Origin: Pseudomonas pudica
GTDB lineage: Bacteria; Pseudomonadota; Gammaproteobacteria; Pseudomonadales; Pseudomonadaceae
Reading direction: 5' to 3'
NCBI RefSeq assembly: GCF_015680405.1
Contig: NZ_JADLJS010000006.1
Span: forward strand, 124,001-188,000
Length of the DNA stretch: 64,000 nucleotides
Shown here: positions 37,372 through 52,696 of the stretch, one piece after another
How positions within the stretch are numbered: position 1 is the stretch's first letter
Layout of the letters: each line of letters opens with the position of its first letter
Notes under the pieces: generated by a model
The model's database searches: none
Told to the model about the DNA's origin: nothing
What the model saw: the letters and a program-made list of their open reading frames with translations, nothing else
Program-made: the position numbers and the translations under genes

Positions 37372-39297
37372 ATGGGTAAAATCATCGGTATCGACCTGGG
37401 GACCACCAACTCGTGCGTCTCTGTTCTGGAAAACGGTAACGTCAAGGTCATCGAAAACGCCGAAGGTGCGCGTACCACCCCTTCGATCGTGGCCTACGCC
37501 AATGATGGCGAAATCCTGGTGGGTCAGTCGGCCAAGCGTCAGGCGGTCACCAACCCGCACAACACTCTGTTCGCAGTGAAGCGCCTGATTGGCCGCCGCT
37601 TCGAAGAAGATGTGGTACAGAAAGACATCAAGCTGGTGCCTTACAAGATCGTCAAGGCCAGCAACGGCGACGCCTGGGTTCAGGCCAGCGGCAAGGACAT
37701 GGCTCCGCCGCAGATCAGCGCCGAAGTCCTGAAGAAAATGAAGAAAACCGCCGAAGACTACCTCGGCGAGGCCGTTACCGAAGCGGTCATCACCGTTCCG
37801 GCCTACTTCAACGACAGCCAGCGTCAGGCCACCAAGGATGCCGGTCGCATCGCTGGCCTGGACGTAAAGCGCATCATCAACGAGCCGACTGCCGCTGCAC
37901 TGGCTTACGGCATGGACAAGGCCAAGGGCGACCACACCGTCATCGTTTATGACCTGGGTGGCGGTACCTTCGACGTTTCGGTCATCGAAATCGCCGAAGT
38001 CGACGGTGAGCACCAGTTCGAAGTACTGGCTACCAACGGCGACACCTTCCTTGGTGGCGAAGACTTCGACATGCGCCTGATCGACTACCTCGTGGACGAG
38101 TTCAAGAAAGAGTCCGGCATGGACCTGAAGAACGATCCCCTGGCACTGCAGCGTCTGAAAGAAGCCGCTGAAAAGGCCAAGATCGAACTGTCCTCCGCTC
38201 AGTCGACCGACGTAAACCTGCCGTACATCACTGCAGACGCTACCGGTCCGAAGCACCTGAACGTGAAGATTTCCCGCGCCAAGCTGGAATCGCTGGTCGA
38301 AGACCTGGTTACCCGTACCATCGAGCCTTGCCGCATCGCTCTGAAAGACGCCGGCATCGACGCCAGCAAGATCGACGACGTGATCCTGGTCGGTGGCCAG
38401 ACCCGTATGCCGCTGGTACAGAAAGCCGTTGCCGATTTCTTCGGCAAGGAAGCGCGCAAGGACGTCAACCCGGACGAAGCCGTGGCAATGGGTGCTGCCA
38501 TCCAGGGCGCCGTGCTGGCCGGTGACGTGAAAGACGTGCTGCTGCTGGACGTCAGCCCGCTGACCCTGGGTATCGAAACCATGGGTGGCGTGATGACTTC
38601 GCTGATCGAGAAGAACACCACCATTCCGACCAAGAAGTCGCAGGTGTTCTCGACTGCCGATGACAACCAGAGCGCGGTGACCATTCACGTGCTGCAAGGT
38701 GAGCGCAAGCAGGCTGCCCAGAACAAGTCGCTGGGCAAGTTCGACCTGGCTGACATTCCGCCGGCTCCACGTGGCGTGCCACAGATCGAAGTAACCTTCG
38801 ACATCGACGCCAACGGCATCCTGCACGTCAGCGCCAAAGACAAGGCCACCGGCAAGTCGCAGTCGATCGTGATCAAGGCCAACTCCGGCCTGTCGGACGA
38901 AGAAATCGAGCGCATGGTGCGTGACGCCGAGGCCAATGCCGAGGAAGACCGCAAGTTCGAAGAGCTGGCCGCTGCCCGTAACCAGGGTGACGCGCTGGTT
39001 CACTCGACCCGCAAGATGGTCGCTGACGCTGGTGACAAGGTTACCGCCGAAGAGAAAGCCGCCATCGAGGCTGCCGTTGTTGCCCTGGAAGCCGCTGTCA
39101 AAGGCGACGACAAGGCTGCCATCGACGCCAAGGTCGAAGAGCTGTCCAAGGTTTCGGCACCGGTTGCCCAGAAGATGTACGCCGAGCAGTCGGCCGAACA
39201 GCCTCAGGGTGGCGCGCAGCAAGCCGAGCCGGAAGCCAAGCACGATGACGTGGTTGACGCTGAGTTCGAAGAAGTGAAAGACAACAACAAGCAGTAA
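37372..39297 (+). CDS. dnaK: Molecular chaperone DnaK (Hsp70)
   Basis: 641 residues, full length. The N-terminal ATPase has [28 protein letters not shown] and [14 protein letters not shown]. The substrate-binding beta domain ([17 protein letters not shown]) and a helical lid follow, with the conserved acidic C-terminal tail ([12 protein letters not shown]). ATG 37372 has GGGAGAG upstream. Codon use is strongly biased, as expected for an abundant protein. Confidence 0.99.
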   Translation: MGKIIGIDLGTTNSCVSVLENGNVKVIENAEGARTTPSIVAYANDGEILVGQSAKRQAVTNPHNTLFAVKRLIGRRFEEDVVQKDIKLVPYKIVKASNGDAWVQASGKDMAPPQISAEVLKKMKKTAEDYLGEAVTEAVITVPAYFNDSQRQATKDAGRIAGLDVKRIINEPTAAALAYGMDKAKGDHTVIVYDLGGGTFDVSVIEIAEVDGEHQFEVLATNGDTFLGGEDFDMRLIDYLVDEFKKESGMDLKNDPLALQRLKEAAEKAKIELSSAQSTDVNLPYITADATGPKHLNVKISRAKLESLVEDLVTRTIEPCRIALKDAGIDASKIDDVILVGGQTRMPLVQKAVADFFGKEARKDVNPDEAVAMGAAIQGAVLAGDVKDVLLLDVSPLTLGIETMGGVMTSLIEKNTTIPTKKSQVFSTADDNQSAVTIHVLQGERKQAAQNKSLGKFDLADIPPAPRGVPQIEVTFDIDANGILHVSAKDKATGKSQSIVIKANSGLSDEEIERMVRDAEANAEEDRKFEELAAARNQGDALVHSTRKMVADAGDKVTAEEKAAIEAAVVALEAAVKGDDKAAIDAKVEELSKVSAPVAQKMYAEQSAEQPQGGAQQAEPEAKHDDVVDAEFEEVKDNNKQ

Positions 39298-39494
39298 TCC
39301 CTGCAAGTTGTCGGCCGGTTCACCGCCGTTTGGCGGTGAGCTGGTAGGATGTCGCCGCGCGGGGGCTTGCTCCCGCGTTGGCGTATCTGGAATTCGAGAA
39401 TTTTTACAGCATCTGTCAGTGGCCCTGGTGGGCATAAGGCAGGTGCTGATGGCGCGGCGCAGATGCCAGACGCCCAACAAGGTGCAAATGACCT

Positions 39495-41439
<1,945 letters not shown>

Positions 41440-41455
41440 GCAGTTGGAGTGGTGT

Positions 41456-41489
41456 TGGCTTCTTCGCGGGCTTGCCAGCTCCCACTGGG
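41456..41489. repeat. Degenerate REP element
   Basis: Contains CTTCTTCGCGGGCTTGCCAG, a diverged copy of the putida REP. Confidence 0.6.
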
Positions 41490-41519
41490 ATAGCGCCATG
41501 CCTGAGGGCAGCGCTGTAC

Positions 41520-41553
41520 CTGTGGGAGCGGGTTACCCGCGAAGAAAGCCGGC
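41520..41553. repeat. REP element, inverted copy
   Basis: Contains GGGAGCGGGTTACCCGCGAA, one base shorter than the usual palindrome. Confidence 0.75.
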
Positions 41554-41682
41554 GCCGATGTCAGCCTGTCGCATTGATGTGTTTTAGAGGCACATCCGCG
41601 GTAGACCGAAAACGCACTTTTCTGTAAGCTACAGCTTTAGTGTGTCCACTAAAAGCGCGCAGCGAATTGAATTCAGCACATG

Positions 41683-41721
41683 AAAGCGGGGTGACGTGTC
41701 CATACGTCACTCCGCTTTTTT
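41683..41721 (+). terminator. Attenuator-type terminator in the carA leader
   Basis: AAAGCGGGGTGACGT (41683-41697) pairs with ACGTCACTCCGCTTT (41704-41718) with one G-U pair and a 6-base loop, then a T run to 41721. It ends 46 bases before the carA start. It may act as an attenuator of carAB or as the terminator of upstream transcription. Confidence 0.8.
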
Positions 41722-41766
41722 GCAACCTGCGATCGCCCTTTCATGCTTGATTTACGGGAGGTCTTC

Positions 41767-42903
41767 TTGACAAAGCCAGCCATACTCGCCCTTGCCGACG
41801 GCAGTATTTTCCGCGGTGAAGCTATCGGTGCCGACGGTCAGACCGTTGGTGAGGTGGTATTCAACACCGCTATGACCGGCTACCAGGAAATCCTTACAGA
41901 CCCTTCCTATGCGCAGCAAATCGTTACCCTGACCTACCCGCACATCGGCAACACCGGTACTACTCCGGAAGACGCCGAGTCGAACCGCGTCTGGTCCGCT
42001 GGCCTGGTCATTCGTGACCTGCCGCTGCTGGCCAGCAACTGGCGTAACACCCAGTCGCTGCCTGAGTACCTCAAGGCCAACAACGTCGTCGCCATCGCCG
42101 GCATCGACACCCGTCGCCTGACCCGAATCCTGCGTGAAAAGGGCGCTCAGAACGGTTGCATCCTCGCCGGTGACAATATCAGCGAAGAAGCCGCCATCGC
42201 CGCCGCCCGCGCCTTCCCGGGCCTGAAGGGCATGGACCTGGCCAAGGTCGTTTCCACCAAGGAACGCTACGAGTGGCGCTCCAGCGTGTGGGAACTGAAG
42301 ACCGACAGTCACCCGACCATCGAAGCCGCTGACCTGCCGTACCACGTCGTCGCCTTCGACTACGGCGTCAAGCTGAACATCCTGCGCATGCTGGTTGCCC
42401 GTGGCTGCCGCGTGACCGTGGTGCCGGCCCAGACCCCGGCCAGCGAAGTGCTGGCACTCAACCCGGATGGCGTGTTCCTGTCCAACGGCCCTGGTGACCC
42501 CGAGCCGTGCGACTACGCTATCCAGGCGATCAAGGACATCCTCGAGACCGAGATCCCGGTATTCGGCATCTGCCTGGGCCACCAGCTGCTGGCCCTGGCC
42601 TCTGGCGCCAAGACCGTGAAAATGGGCCACGGCCACCACGGTGCCAACCACCCGGTCCAGGACCTGGACACTGGCGTGGTCATGATCACCAGCCAGAACC
42701 ACGGCTTTGCCGTTGACGAAGCCACCCTGCCGGGCAACGTCCGCGCCATCCACAAGTCGCTGTTCGACGGCACCCTGCAGGGTATCGAGCGTACCGACAA
42801 GAGCGCGTTCAGCTTCCAGGGCCACCCTGAAGCGAGCCCAGGCCCGACCGACGTCGCGCCACTGTTCGATCGTTTCATCGATGCCATGGCCAAGCGCCGC
42901 TGA
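41767..42903 (+). CDS. carA: Carbamoyl-phosphate synthase small chain (glutaminase)
   Basis: 378 residues. It splits glutamine and passes ammonia to CarB for carbamoyl phosphate, used in arginine and pyrimidine synthesis. It has an N-terminal CPSase domain ([20 protein letters not shown]) and a class I amidotransferase with the nucleophile Cys in [13 protein letters not shown] and the His/Glu pair in [11 protein letters not shown]. The start is TTG 41767, because GGGAGG lies five bases upstream and it gives the known N-terminus; ATG 41743 has no ribosome site. A terminator-like leader precedes it. Confidence 0.95.
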   Translation: MTKPAILALADGSIFRGEAIGADGQTVGEVVFNTAMTGYQEILTDPSYAQQIVTLTYPHIGNTGTTPEDAESNRVWSAGLVIRDLPLLASNWRNTQSLPEYLKANNVVAIAGIDTRRLTRILREKGAQNGCILAGDNISEEAAIAAARAFPGLKGMDLAKVVSTKERYEWRSSVWELKTDSHPTIEAADLPYHVVAFDYGVKLNILRMLVARGCRVTVVPAQTPASEVLALNPDGVFLSNGPGDPEPCDYAIQAIKDILETEIPVFGICLGHQLLALASGAKTVKMGHGHHGANHPVQDLDTGVVMITSQNHGFAVDEATLPGNVRAIHKSLFDGTLQGIERTDKSAFSFQGHPEASPGPTDVAPLFDRFIDAMAKRR

Positions 42904-43008
42904 GCATCCTGCTTCAAGGCCCCGGGCCGGCTTGCGCCGCGCCCGGAAGCGCCTGACCCAGATTGTTCAAGGCGGCTTGCCGACTGACCCCGGATTTGAG
43001 TGACAACC

Positions 43009-46000
43009 ATGCCAAAACGTACAGACATCAAAAGCATCCTGATTCTCGGCGCTGGCCCGATCGTGATCGGCCAGGCCTGCGAATTCGACTACTCCGGCGC
43101 CCAGGCCTGTAAAGCCCTGCGCGAGGAAGGTTTCCGCGTCATCCTGGTGAACTCCAACCCGGCCACCATCATGACCGACCCGGCCATGGCCGACGCCACC
43201 TACATCGAGCCGATCAAATGGCAGTCGGTGGCCAAGATCATCGAGAAAGAGCGCCCGGACGCACTGCTGCCGACCATGGGTGGCCAGACTGCACTGAACT
43301 GCGCCCTGGACCTGGAGCGCCACGGCGTTCTGGAAAAGTTCGGCGTGGAAATGATCGGTGCCAACGCCGACACCATCGACAAGGCTGAAGACCGCTCGCG
43401 CTTCGACAAGGCAATGAAGGACATCGGCCTGGAGTGCCCGCGCTCCGGTATCGCCCACAGCATGGAAGAAGCCAACGCCGTCCTCGAGCGCCTGGGCTTC
43501 CCGTGCATCATCCGTCCGTCGTTCACCATGGGCGGCACCGGTGGTGGTATCGCCTACAACCGTGAAGAGTTCGAAGAAATCTGCGCCCGGGGCCTGGACC
43601 TGTCGCCGACCAAGGAACTGCTGATCGACGAATCGCTGATCGGCTGGAAGGAATACGAGATGGAGGTGGTCCGCGACAAGAAGGACAACTGCATCATCGT
43701 CTGCTCGATCGAGAACTTCGACCCGATGGGCGTGCACACCGGTGACTCGATCACCGTTGCCCCGGCACAGACCCTGACCGACAAGGAATACCAGATCATG
43801 CGCAACGCCTCGCTGGCGGTGCTGCGTGAAATCGGTGTAGAAACCGGCGGTTCCAACGTGCAGTTCGGTATCTGCCCGAACACTGGCCGCATGGTCGTGA
43901 TCGAGATGAACCCGCGCGTTTCGCGCTCCTCGGCGCTGGCCTCCAAGGCCACCGGTTTCCCGATCGCCAAGATCGCTGCCAAGCTGGCTGTCGGCTACAC
44001 CCTCGACGAACTGCAGAACGACATCACCGGCGGCCGCACCCCGGCGTCCTTCGAACCGTCGATCGACTATGTCGTCACCAAGCTGCCGCGTTTCGCCTTC
44101 GAAAAATTCCCGAAAGCCGACGCCCGCCTGACCACCCAGATGAAATCCGTGGGTGAAGTCATGGCCATCGGCCGTACCTTCCAGGAGTCCCTGCAGAAAG
44201 CCCTTCGCGGCCTGGAAGTCGGCGCCTGCGGCCTCGACCCGAAAGTCGACCTGGCCAACCCTGAAGCCAGCAGCATTCTCAAGCGCGAGCTGACCGTGCC
44301 GGGCGCCGAGCGTATCTGGTACGTGGCCGACGCCATGCGTGCCGGCATGACCTGCGAGCAGATCTTCGACCTGACCGGCATCGACATGTGGTTCCTGGTG
44401 CAGATGGAAGACCTGATCAAGGAAGAAGAAAAGGTCAAGACCCTGGCCCTGTCGTCGATCGACAAGGACTACATGCTGCGCCTCAAGCGCAAGGGCTTCT
44501 CCGACCAGCGTCTGGCCAAGCTGCTGGGTATCACCGACAAGAACCTGCGCCGTCACCGCCACAAGCTGGAAGTGTTCCCGGTGTACAAGCGCGTCGACAC
44601 CTGCGCTGCCGAGTTCGCCACCGACACCGCCTACCTGTACTCCACCTACGAGGAAGAGTGCGAGGCCAACCCGTCGACCCGCGACAAGATCATGATCCTG
44701 GGTGGCGGTCCTAACCGTATCGGTCAGGGTATCGAGTTCGACTACTGCTGCGTACACGCCGCACTGGCGCTGCGTGAAGACGGTTACGAGACCATCATGG
44801 TCAACTGCAACCCGGAAACCGTTTCCACCGACTACGACACCTCCGACCGCCTGTACTTCGAGCCGCTGACCTTGGAAGACGTGCTGGAAGTGTGCCGCGT
44901 CGAGAAGCCGAAAGGCGTGATCGTCCACTACGGCGGCCAGACCCCGCTGAAACTGGCGCGCGCCCTGGAAGAAGCCGGCGTACCGATCATCGGTACCAGC
45001 CCGGACGCCATCGACCGCGCCGAAGACCGCGAGCGCTTCCAGCAGATGGTCCAGCGCCTGAGCCTGCTGCAGCCGCCAAACGCCACCGTGCGTAGCGAAG
45101 AAGAAGCCATTAGCGCTGCTGGCGGCATCGGCTACCCGCTGGTAGTGCGCCCGTCCTACGTACTGGGCGGCCGTGCCATGGAAATCGTCTACGAGCTGGA
45201 CGAGCTCAAGCGCTACCTGCGTGAAGCCGTACAGGTGTCCAACGACAGCCCGGTACTGCTCGACCACTTCCTCAACTGCGCCATCGAGATGGATGTGGAT
45301 GCGGTATGCGACGGCACCGACGTGGTGATCGGCGCGATCATGCAGCACATCGAGCAAGCCGGTGTTCACTCCGGTGACTCGGCGTGCTCGCTGCCACCTT
45401 ACTCGCTGAGCAAGGAAGTGCAGGATGAAGTTCGCGTACAGGTCAAGAAAATGGCCCTGGAGCTGGGCGTGGTCGGCCTGATGAACGTGCAGCTGGCCCT
45501 GCAGGGCGACAAGATCTACGTGATCGAAGTCAACCCGCGCGCTTCGCGTACCGTGCCGTTCGTCTCCAAGTGCATCGGCACCTCCCTGGCGATGATCGCG
45601 GCTCGCGTCATGGCCGGCAAAACCCTCAAAGAGCTGGGCTTCACCCAGGAAATCATCCCGAACTTCTACAGCGTCAAGGAAGCCGTCTTCCCGTTCGCCA
45701 AGTTCCCAGGGGTTGACCCGATCCTCGGCCCTGAGATGAAATCGACCGGTGAAGTCATGGGTGTTGGTGACAGCTTCGGTGAAGCCTTTGCCAAGGCCCA
45801 GATGGGTGCCAGCGAAGTGCTGCCGACCGGCGGTACCGCCTTCATCAGCGTGCGTGACGACGACAAGCCGCAAGTGGCTGGCGTTGCTCGCGACCTGATC
45901 GCCCTGGGCTTCGAAGTGGTTGCAACTGCCGGCACTGCCAAGGTTATCGAAGCGGCTGGCTTGAAAGTGCGCCGTGTGAACAAGGTGACCGAAGGTCGCC

Positions 46001-46230
46001 CGCACGTGGTCGACATGATCAAGAACGACGAAGTGTCGCTGATCATCAACACCACCGAAGGCCGCCAGTCGATCGCCGATTCCTACTCGATTCGTCGCAA
46101 TGCACTGCAGCACAAGATTTACTGCACTACTACCATTGCGGCCGGTGAAGCCATCTGCGAGGCGCTGAAATTTGGTCCGGAAAAGACCGTTCGCCGCCTG
46201 CAGGATCTGCATGCAGGACTGAAAGCATGA
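43009..46230 (+). CDS. carB: Carbamoyl-phosphate synthase large chain
   Basis: 1073 residues, full length. It has two homologous ATP-grasp halves ([20 protein letters not shown] and [20 protein letters not shown] start each half) and a C-terminal MGS-type regulatory domain that binds UMP and ornithine ([20 protein letters not shown]). ATG 43009 gives the usual [12 protein letters not shown] start; GTG 43000 is a less likely alternative. It follows carA by about 100 bases in the same operon. The stop overlaps the greA ATG. Confidence 0.98.
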   Translation: MPKRTDIKSILILGAGPIVIGQACEFDYSGAQACKALREEGFRVILVNSNPATIMTDPAMADATYIEPIKWQSVAKIIEKERPDALLPTMGGQTALNCALDLERHGVLEKFGVEMIGANADTIDKAEDRSRFDKAMKDIGLECPRSGIAHSMEEANAVLERLGFPCIIRPSFTMGGTGGGIAYNREEFEEICARGLDLSPTKELLIDESLIGWKEYEMEVVRDKKDNCIIVCSIENFDPMGVHTGDSITVAPAQTLTDKEYQIMRNASLAVLREIGVETGGSNVQFGICPNTGRMVVIEMNPRVSRSSALASKATGFPIAKIAAKLAVGYTLDELQNDITGGRTPASFEPSIDYVVTKLPRFAFEKFPKADARLTTQMKSVGEVMAIGRTFQESLQKALRGLEVGACGLDPKVDLANPEASSILKRELTVPGAERIWYVADAMRAGMTCEQIFDLTGIDMWFLVQMEDLIKEEEKVKTLALSSIDKDYMLRLKRKGFSDQRLAKLLGITDKNLRRHRHKLEVFPVYKRVDTCAAEFATDTAYLYSTYEEECEANPSTRDKIMILGGGPNRIGQGIEFDYCCVHAALALREDGYETIMVNCNPETVSTDYDTSDRLYFEPLTLEDVLEVCRVEKPKGVIVHYGGQTPLKLARALEEAGVPIIGTSPDAIDRAEDRERFQQMVQRLSLLQPPNATVRSEEEAISAAGGIGYPLVVRPSYVLGGRAMEIVYELDELKRYLREAVQVSNDSPVLLDHFLNCAIEMDVDAVCDGTDVVIGAIMQHIEQAGVHSGDSACSLPPYSLSKEVQDEVRVQVKKMALELGVVGLMNVQLALQGDKIYVIEVNPRASRTVPFVSKCIGTSLAMIAARVMAGKTLKELGFTQEIIPNFYSVKEAVFPFAKFPGVDPILGPEMKSTGEVMGVGDSFGEAFAKAQMGASEVLPTGGTAFISVRDDDKPQVAGVARDLIALGFEVVATAGTAKVIEAAGLKVRRVNKVTEGRPHVVDMIKNDEVSLIINTTEGRQSIADSYSIRRNALQHKIYCTTTIAAGEAICEALKFGPEKTVRRLQDLHAGLKA

Positions 46231-46709
46231 GCATTACCAAGTACCCGATGACTGTTCAGGGCGCTCGCGCCCTGGAAGAGGAGCTGCTCTTCCTGAGCAA
46301 GACCGAGCGCCCGCGCTTGAGCCAGGCCATTGGTGAAGCGCGCGAACTGGGCGACCTGAAGGAAAATGCCGAGTACCACGCCGCTCGTGAAGAGCAGGGC
46401 ATGGTCGAGGCGCGTATCCGCGATATCGAAGGTCGCTTGCAGAACTCGGTGGTGATCGATGTGACCACCATTGCTCACACCGGCAAGGTGATTTTTGGCA
46501 CCACTGTGGTGCTGGCCAACACCGAAACCGATGATGAAGTTACCTACCAGATCGTTGGCGAAGATGAAGCCGATGTGAAGAAAGGCAAGCTTTCGAACAG
46601 CGCCCCGATTGCCCGCGCCATCATTGGCAAAGAAGAAGGGGATACCGTTGTCGTCAAGACGCCTAACGGTACGGTCGAGTACGAGATTGTCGAAGTCAAG
46701 CACATCTGA
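46227..46709 (+). CDS. greA: Transcription elongation factor GreA
   Basis: 160 residues. It rescues backtracked RNA polymerase by stimulating transcript cleavage. The N-terminal coiled coil carries the tip acidic residues ([20 protein letters not shown]), and the C-terminal FKBP-like domain has [13 protein letters not shown] sequence ([18 protein letters not shown]). The ATG overlaps the carB stop (ATGA), so translation is coupled. Confidence 0.97.
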   Translation: MSITKYPMTVQGARALEEELLFLSKTERPRLSQAIGEARELGDLKENAEYHAAREEQGMVEARIRDIEGRLQNSVVIDVTTIAHTGKVIFGTTVVLANTETDDEVTYQIVGEDEADVKKGKLSNSAPIARAIIGKEEGDTVVVKTPNGTVEYEIVEVKHI

Positions 46710-47127
46710 CCGGCGCCTGCGGGCGCCATCCCTCGAGGGAATCCTCTGGCAGCTGGCCCAGGTTTTCTGGGTTGGTGGCCTGTGGGTGTTTCACGTGGGG
46801 CTGGTGCCCGCGCTCAAGGTCAGTGGCCTGGCGCCGCTGCTGGTGCAGGATATCGCCGGGCAGATCGACCGCTGGTTGATCGGTGTGGCGCTGCTTGGCT
46901 TGTTGACCCAGCTGGCGGTGCTGGCAAGGGTGGACGGCCTGTCGGCCTGGTGGCAGCAGTTCCGTGGCCAGATGCTGTTGCTCGGCTTCGGTGCCTGTGT
47001 GGGGTATTACACCTTGCGCTACGGTATTTCCGTTGGCGAGCGCTGGCAGCTGCTCTGTTTCCTGGTGCTGGGCTTTTCCGGCATCGTGCTGGTGGCCCAG
47101 CCGGTTCCGGTCAAGGTGCGCCGCTAA
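46687..47127 (+). CDS. Small inner-membrane protein (DUF4149-like)
   Basis: About 137-147 residues with four likely membrane helices ([76 protein letters not shown]). No ATG exists before the first helix. TTG 46687 (inside the greA 3' end) or CTG 46717 are the only near starts in frame, so the exact N-terminus is open. Its place after greA is usual in Pseudomonas. Function unknown. Confidence 0.7.
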   Translation: MSKSSTSDRRLRAPSLEGILWQLAQVFWVGGLWVFHVGLVPALKVSGLAPLLVQDIAGQIDRWLIGVALLGLLTQLAVLARVDGLSAWWQQFRGQMLLLGFGACVGYYTLRYGISVGERWQLLCFLVLGFSGIVLVAQPVPVKVRR

Positions 47128-47146
47128 GCGGCTCGAGATCGCTGGG

Positions 47147-47187
47147 GTCGCTTCGCGGCCCATCGCCGGCAAGCCGGCTCCCACACC
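47147..47187. repeat. REP-like palindrome, left arm
   Basis: Contains ATCGCCGGCAAGCCGGCTCC, a second variety of putida REP built on GCCGGCAAGCCGGC. Confidence 0.75.
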
Positions 47188-47217
47188 GACTGCATCGATT
47201 TCAGGCCGTGCGCCGTA

Positions 47218-47262
47218 CCTGTGGGAGCTGGCTTGCCGGCAATGGGCTGCGCAGCAGCCCCT
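47218..47262. repeat. REP-like palindrome, right arm
   Basis: Contains GGGAGCTGGCTTGCCGGCAA, inverted relative to 47147-47187, between the convergent membrane-protein gene and yhbY. Confidence 0.75.
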
Positions 47263-47268
47263 TTGCCG

Positions 47269-47577
47269 TTACTTGTAACGGTGGATATTGGACAGCTGCT
47301 TGTTCGGCTGTGGGTTCTTGCGGTAGATCAGGGCTTTCTTGCCGATGGTCTGCACCAGCTCGGCACGGCCGGCCTTGCACAGCTCGGCAATGGTCTCGGC
47401 ACGCTCTTCGCGGTCTTCCGAGCGAATTTCGACCTTGATCAGCTCATGGTCGACCAAGGCGCGCTCCAGTTCGGCGATGACACCTTCATTCAAACCATTG
47501 CCAGCAACGATCAGGACCGGCTTCAGGTCATGACCAATGGACTTGTATTGCTTCTTCTGCTCGTTATTGAGCGGCAT
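47269..47577 (-). CDS. yhbY: CRM-domain RNA-binding protein YhbY
   Basis: 102 residues filled by one CRM domain (KKQYKSIGHDLKPVLIVAGN, then GNGLN, ALVDHELIKVEI, RAELVQTIGKKALIYRKN). It associates with pre-50S ribosomal particles. The start is ATG 47577, set by homology (MPLNNEQKKQYK). It diverges from rlmE, another 23S rRNA factor, which is the standard arrangement. Confidence 0.93.
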   Translation of the reverse strand: MPLNNEQKKQYKSIGHDLKPVLIVAGNGLNEGVIAELERALVDHELIKVEIRSEDREERAETIAELCKAGRAELVQTIGKKALIYRKNPQPNKQLSNIHRYK

Positions 47578-47679
47578 AATCTGACCCTTTCCGTCTGATT
47601 CTGTAAAATTGACCGGCATTTTACCCGAGGGCCACCGGCTCCGCCCAGTCAATCACGACGCATATCATCGAGGTGCCCC

Positions 47680-48306
47680 GTGGTACAACGTTCCAAAAGC
47701 AGCGCAAACTGGCTGCGAGAGCATTTCAACGATCCTTTTGTGAAACAGGCACAAAAGGATGGCTACCGCTCGCGTGCGAGCTACAAACTGCTGGAGATCC
47801 AGGAAAAGGACCGGCTGATCCGCCCAGGCATGAGCGTGATCGACCTCGGCGCGGCTCCTGGTGGGTGGTCGCAAGTGACCAGTCGTCTGATTGGTGGCCA
47901 GGGTCGCCTGATTGCGTCCGACATCCTGGAAATGGACTCGATCCCCGATGTGACCTTCATCCAAGGTGATTTCACCGATGATGAAGTGTTGCAGCGCATT
48001 CTCGAGGCTGTCGGCGATTCGCACGTAGACCTTGTGATTTCCGACATGGCCCCCAATATGAGTGGTACGCCTGCGGTTGACATGCCGCGTGCCATGTTCC
48101 TTTGCGAGCTGGCCCTCGATCTGGCAACCCGCGTGCTAAAGCCCGGCGGCGACTTCCTGATCAAGATTTTCCAGGGCGAAGGTTTTGACGTGTACCTCAA
48201 GGACGTGCGCAGCAAGTTCGACAAGGTGCAGATGCGCAAGCCGTCGTCGTCGCGTGACCGTTCCCGCGAACAGTACCTGCTGGGCAGGGGCTTCAAGGGG
48301 GCATGA
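47680..48306 (+). CDS. rlmE: 23S rRNA 2'-O-ribose U2552 methyltransferase (RlmE/FtsJ)
   Basis: 208 residues. Methylates U2552 of 23S rRNA late in 50S assembly. It has the AdoMet site [11 protein letters not shown] and the K-D-K-E catalytic set, including [10 protein letters not shown] (Asp) and [16 protein letters not shown] (Lys, Glu). GTG 47680 has AGGT six bases upstream and gives the usual N-terminus ([16 protein letters not shown]). ftsH follows after about 195 bases. Confidence 0.96.
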   Translation: MVQRSKSSANWLREHFNDPFVKQAQKDGYRSRASYKLLEIQEKDRLIRPGMSVIDLGAAPGGWSQVTSRLIGGQGRLIASDILEMDSIPDVTFIQGDFTDDEVLQRILEAVGDSHVDLVISDMAPNMSGTPAVDMPRAMFLCELALDLATRVLKPGGDFLIKIFQGEGFDVYLKDVRSKFDKVQMRKPSSSRDRSREQYLLGRGFKGA

Positions 48307-48500
48307 AAGGCGTGAAGCGTGGTGGCCGATAGTTATTTCCAATCGGCCGCTGCGTCAGGATCGTCCGAACTTCGTGTAGTCTAGCTTTCACAAAGGGTTA
48401 CAGACGGTGCCTGCGGCTGCGTAGGTAATGTAGTAAGTTAGGGCGATGAATATCATGCGAGGAGCGGCTGCGTCGTGCGCCGGCCTCAGAGGGTAGCGAA

Positions 48501-50414
<1,914 letters not shown>

Positions 50415-50422
50415 GGGCATCT

Positions 50423-51274
50423 ATGAGCTCAGTGCAGTACCCGACCCGGTTGCCTTGCGGCAACCGGGTTCTTGATTTGTCGCGTACCCATGTCATGGGT
50501 ATTCTCAATATCACCCCTGATTCCTTCTCCGATGGCGGGCGCTTCAACCAGCGTGACGAGGCGTTGCGTCATGCCGAGGCGATGGTTGCCGCGGGTGCCA
50601 CGCTGATCGACATCGGCGGCGAATCCACGCGGCCGGGCGCGCGCGCGGTATCGGTGACCGAGGAGCTGGAGCGGGTGGCCCCCATGGTCGAGGCGATCAA
50701 CAGTCGCCTCGATGTGGTCATCTCGGTCGATACCTCCACGCCAGCGGTCATGCGTGAATCGGCGCGTCTCGGTGCCGGGCTGATCAACGACGTGCGTGCC
50801 CTGGAGCGCGATGGCGCCCTGGACGCTGCAGCGGATACCGGCCTGCCGGTATGCCTCATGCATATGCGCGGCGAGCCAGGCAACATGCAGGACGACCCGC
50901 ATTACGAAGATGTGACCGCCGACGTTACGCGTTATCTTGAACAGCGAATGGCCGCCTGTGCTGCGGCCGGCATAGATGCAAACAGAATCATCCTTGATCC
51001 GGGCTTTGGTTTCGCCAAGACACTGGCGCATAACCTGAGCTTGTTCAAACACATGGAAGCGCTCTATCGCCTGAAGCGCCCGCTGCTGGTGGGTGTTTCA
51101 CGCAAGAGCATGATCGGCCTGACGCTGGAACGTCCGGTCGGCGAGCGGTTGTACGGCAGCCTTGCGCTGGCGGCGTTGGCCATGACCAAGGGGGCGAGCA
51201 TCCTTCGTGTCCATGACGTGGCCGAAACCGTTGATGTGGTGCGCATGATCGCTGCGGTGCAAAACGCCGAATAA
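50423..51274 (+). CDS. folP: Dihydropteroate synthase
   Basis: 283 residues. Joins pABA to the pterin diphosphate in folate synthesis; target of sulfonamides. TIM-barrel with both signatures: [15 protein letters not shown] (residues 25-39) and [13 protein letters not shown] (about 57-69), plus DPGFGFAKT and [11 protein letters not shown]. The ATG is eight bases after the ftsH stop, in the conserved ftsH-folP-glmM order. Confidence 0.97.
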   Translation: MSSVQYPTRLPCGNRVLDLSRTHVMGILNITPDSFSDGGRFNQRDEALRHAEAMVAAGATLIDIGGESTRPGARAVSVTEELERVAPMVEAINSRLDVVISVDTSTPAVMRESARLGAGLINDVRALERDGALDAAADTGLPVCLMHMRGEPGNMQDDPHYEDVTADVTRYLEQRMAACAAAGIDANRIILDPGFGFAKTLAHNLSLFKHMEALYRLKRPLLVGVSRKSMIGLTLERPVGERLYGSLALAALAMTKGASILRVHDVAETVDVVRMIAAVQNAE

Positions 51275-51290
51275 GAACATTGGAGTCCCT

Positions 51291-52631
51291 ATGAGCAGAA
51301 AATACTTTGGTACCGACGGCATTCGTGGTCGCGTCGGCGAATACCCGATCACGCCTGACTTCATGCTGAAGCTTGGCTGGGCCGCCGGCATGGCCTTCCG
51401 CAAGCAAGGCCACTGCCGGGTACTGGTTGGCAAGGACACGCGTATTTCCGGCTACATGTTCGAGTCCGCACTCGAAGCCGGCCTGTCCGCGGCAGGTGCC
51501 GACGTGATGCTGCTCGGGCCGATGCCTACGCCGGCTATCGCCTACCTGACGCGTACCTTCCATGCCGAAGCCGGCATCGTCATCAGTGCCTCGCACAACC
51601 CGCACGACGACAACGGCATCAAGTTCTTCTCGGGCCAGGGGACCAAGTTGCCGGACGAAGTCGAGCTGATGATCGAGGAATTGCTCGACCAGCCTATGAC
51701 CGTTGTCGAGTCGGGCAAGCTGGGCAAGGTTTCGCGCATCAACGATGCCGCCGGCCGCTACATCGAGTTCTGCAAGAGCAGCGTGCCGAGCAGCACCAGC
51801 TTCGACGGCCTCAAGCTGGTGGTCGATTGTGCTCATGGCGCCACCTACAAGGTCGCGCCAAGCGTTTTCCGTGAGCTGGGTGCCGACGTAACCGTGCTGC
51901 ATGCCCAACCCGACGGCCTGAACATCAACGAAGGCTGTGGCTCGACTCACATCGAGTCGCTGCAGGCTGCCGTGCTGGTCGGTCATGCCGACCTGGGCAT
52001 CGCTTTCGATGGTGATGGCGACCGCGTGTTGATGGTCGACCACACCGGCGCCATCGTCGATGGTGACGAGCTGCTGTTCATCATCGCTCGCGACCTGCAG
52101 GAGCGGGGCAAGCTACAGGGTGGGGTGGTGGGCACGCTGATGAGCAACCTGGGCCTGGAGCTTGCGCTGAAGGACCTGGATATCCCGTTCGTGCGGGCCA
52201 AGGTCGGTGACCGTTACGTCATGGCCGAGCTGCTGGAGCGTGAGTGGCTGGTCGGTGGTGAAAACTCCGGTCACGTCGTGTGCTGCAATCACACCACCAC
52301 TGGTGACGCGATCATCGCTGCGCTGCAGGTGCTGATGGCACTCAAGCGTCGTGGCGAAACCCTGGCCCAGGCTCGTCAGGCCCTGCGCAAGTGCCCGCAG
52401 GTGCTGATCAACGTGCGCTATGGCGCCAGCAAGGTCGACCCGCTGGAGCACCCGGCGGTCAAGGAAGCCAGTGCCAAGGTGACCGAGGCCTTGGCCGGCC
52501 GCGGCCGCGTGCTGCTGCGCAAATCCGGTACCGAGCCGTTGGTGCGGGTGATGGTCGAGGGCGAGGACGAAAGCCAGGTGCGTGCGCACGCAGAAGCGTT
52601 GGCCAAACTGGTCGACGAAGTTTGTGTCTGA
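51291..52631 (+). CDS. glmM: Phosphoglucosamine mutase
   Basis: 446 residues. Converts glucosamine-6-P to glucosamine-1-P for peptidoglycan and LPS. It carries the active-site phosphoserine loop [19 protein letters not shown] (about residues 98-116), the metal loop [11 protein letters not shown], the sugar loop GGENSGHVV and the phosphate loop [15 protein letters not shown]. Starts 16 bases after the folP stop. Confidence 0.97.
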   Translation: MSRKYFGTDGIRGRVGEYPITPDFMLKLGWAAGMAFRKQGHCRVLVGKDTRISGYMFESALEAGLSAAGADVMLLGPMPTPAIAYLTRTFHAEAGIVISASHNPHDDNGIKFFSGQGTKLPDEVELMIEELLDQPMTVVESGKLGKVSRINDAAGRYIEFCKSSVPSSTSFDGLKLVVDCAHGATYKVAPSVFRELGADVTVLHAQPDGLNINEGCGSTHIESLQAAVLVGHADLGIAFDGDGDRVLMVDHTGAIVDGDELLFIIARDLQERGKLQGGVVGTLMSNLGLELALKDLDIPFVRAKVGDRYVMAELLEREWLVGGENSGHVVCCNHTTTGDAIIAALQVLMALKRRGETLAQARQALRKCPQVLINVRYGASKVDPLEHPAVKEASAKVTEALAGRGRVLLRKSGTEPLVRVMVEGEDESQVRAHAEALAKLVDEVCV

Positions 52632-52696
52632 AGGCGCTTGCCAGCGCAGATAGGGTTGGGTACTATCTGCGCCCACTTTGACCGACGAGGTAAAGC

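Larger units (their letters stand above)
41440..41766 (+). other. dapB-carA intergenic region: REP pair, then carA leader
   Basis: The 327 bases hold two degenerate REP copies (41456-41489 and 41520-41553) and then the carA leader. The leader has an upstream stem (GCTTTAGTG and CACTAAAAGC, about 41634-41656) and a terminator-type hairpin at 41683-41721. A promoter should lie near 41590-41640, where TTTTCTGTAAGCTACAG is seen, but I cannot fix it. Confidence 0.6.

Noticed and set aside
37351..39480. 709-codon open frame antisense to dnaK
   Set aside because: A classic artefact of biased dnaK codons; dnaK on the plus strand is unambiguous.
41680..41694. Leader peptide MKAG in the carA leader
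   Set aside because: Only four codons, no ribosome site, and no run of regulatory codons; likely chance.
42967..46212. 1081-codon open frame antisense to carB
   Set aside because: Another antisense artefact of codon bias over an essential, full-length gene.
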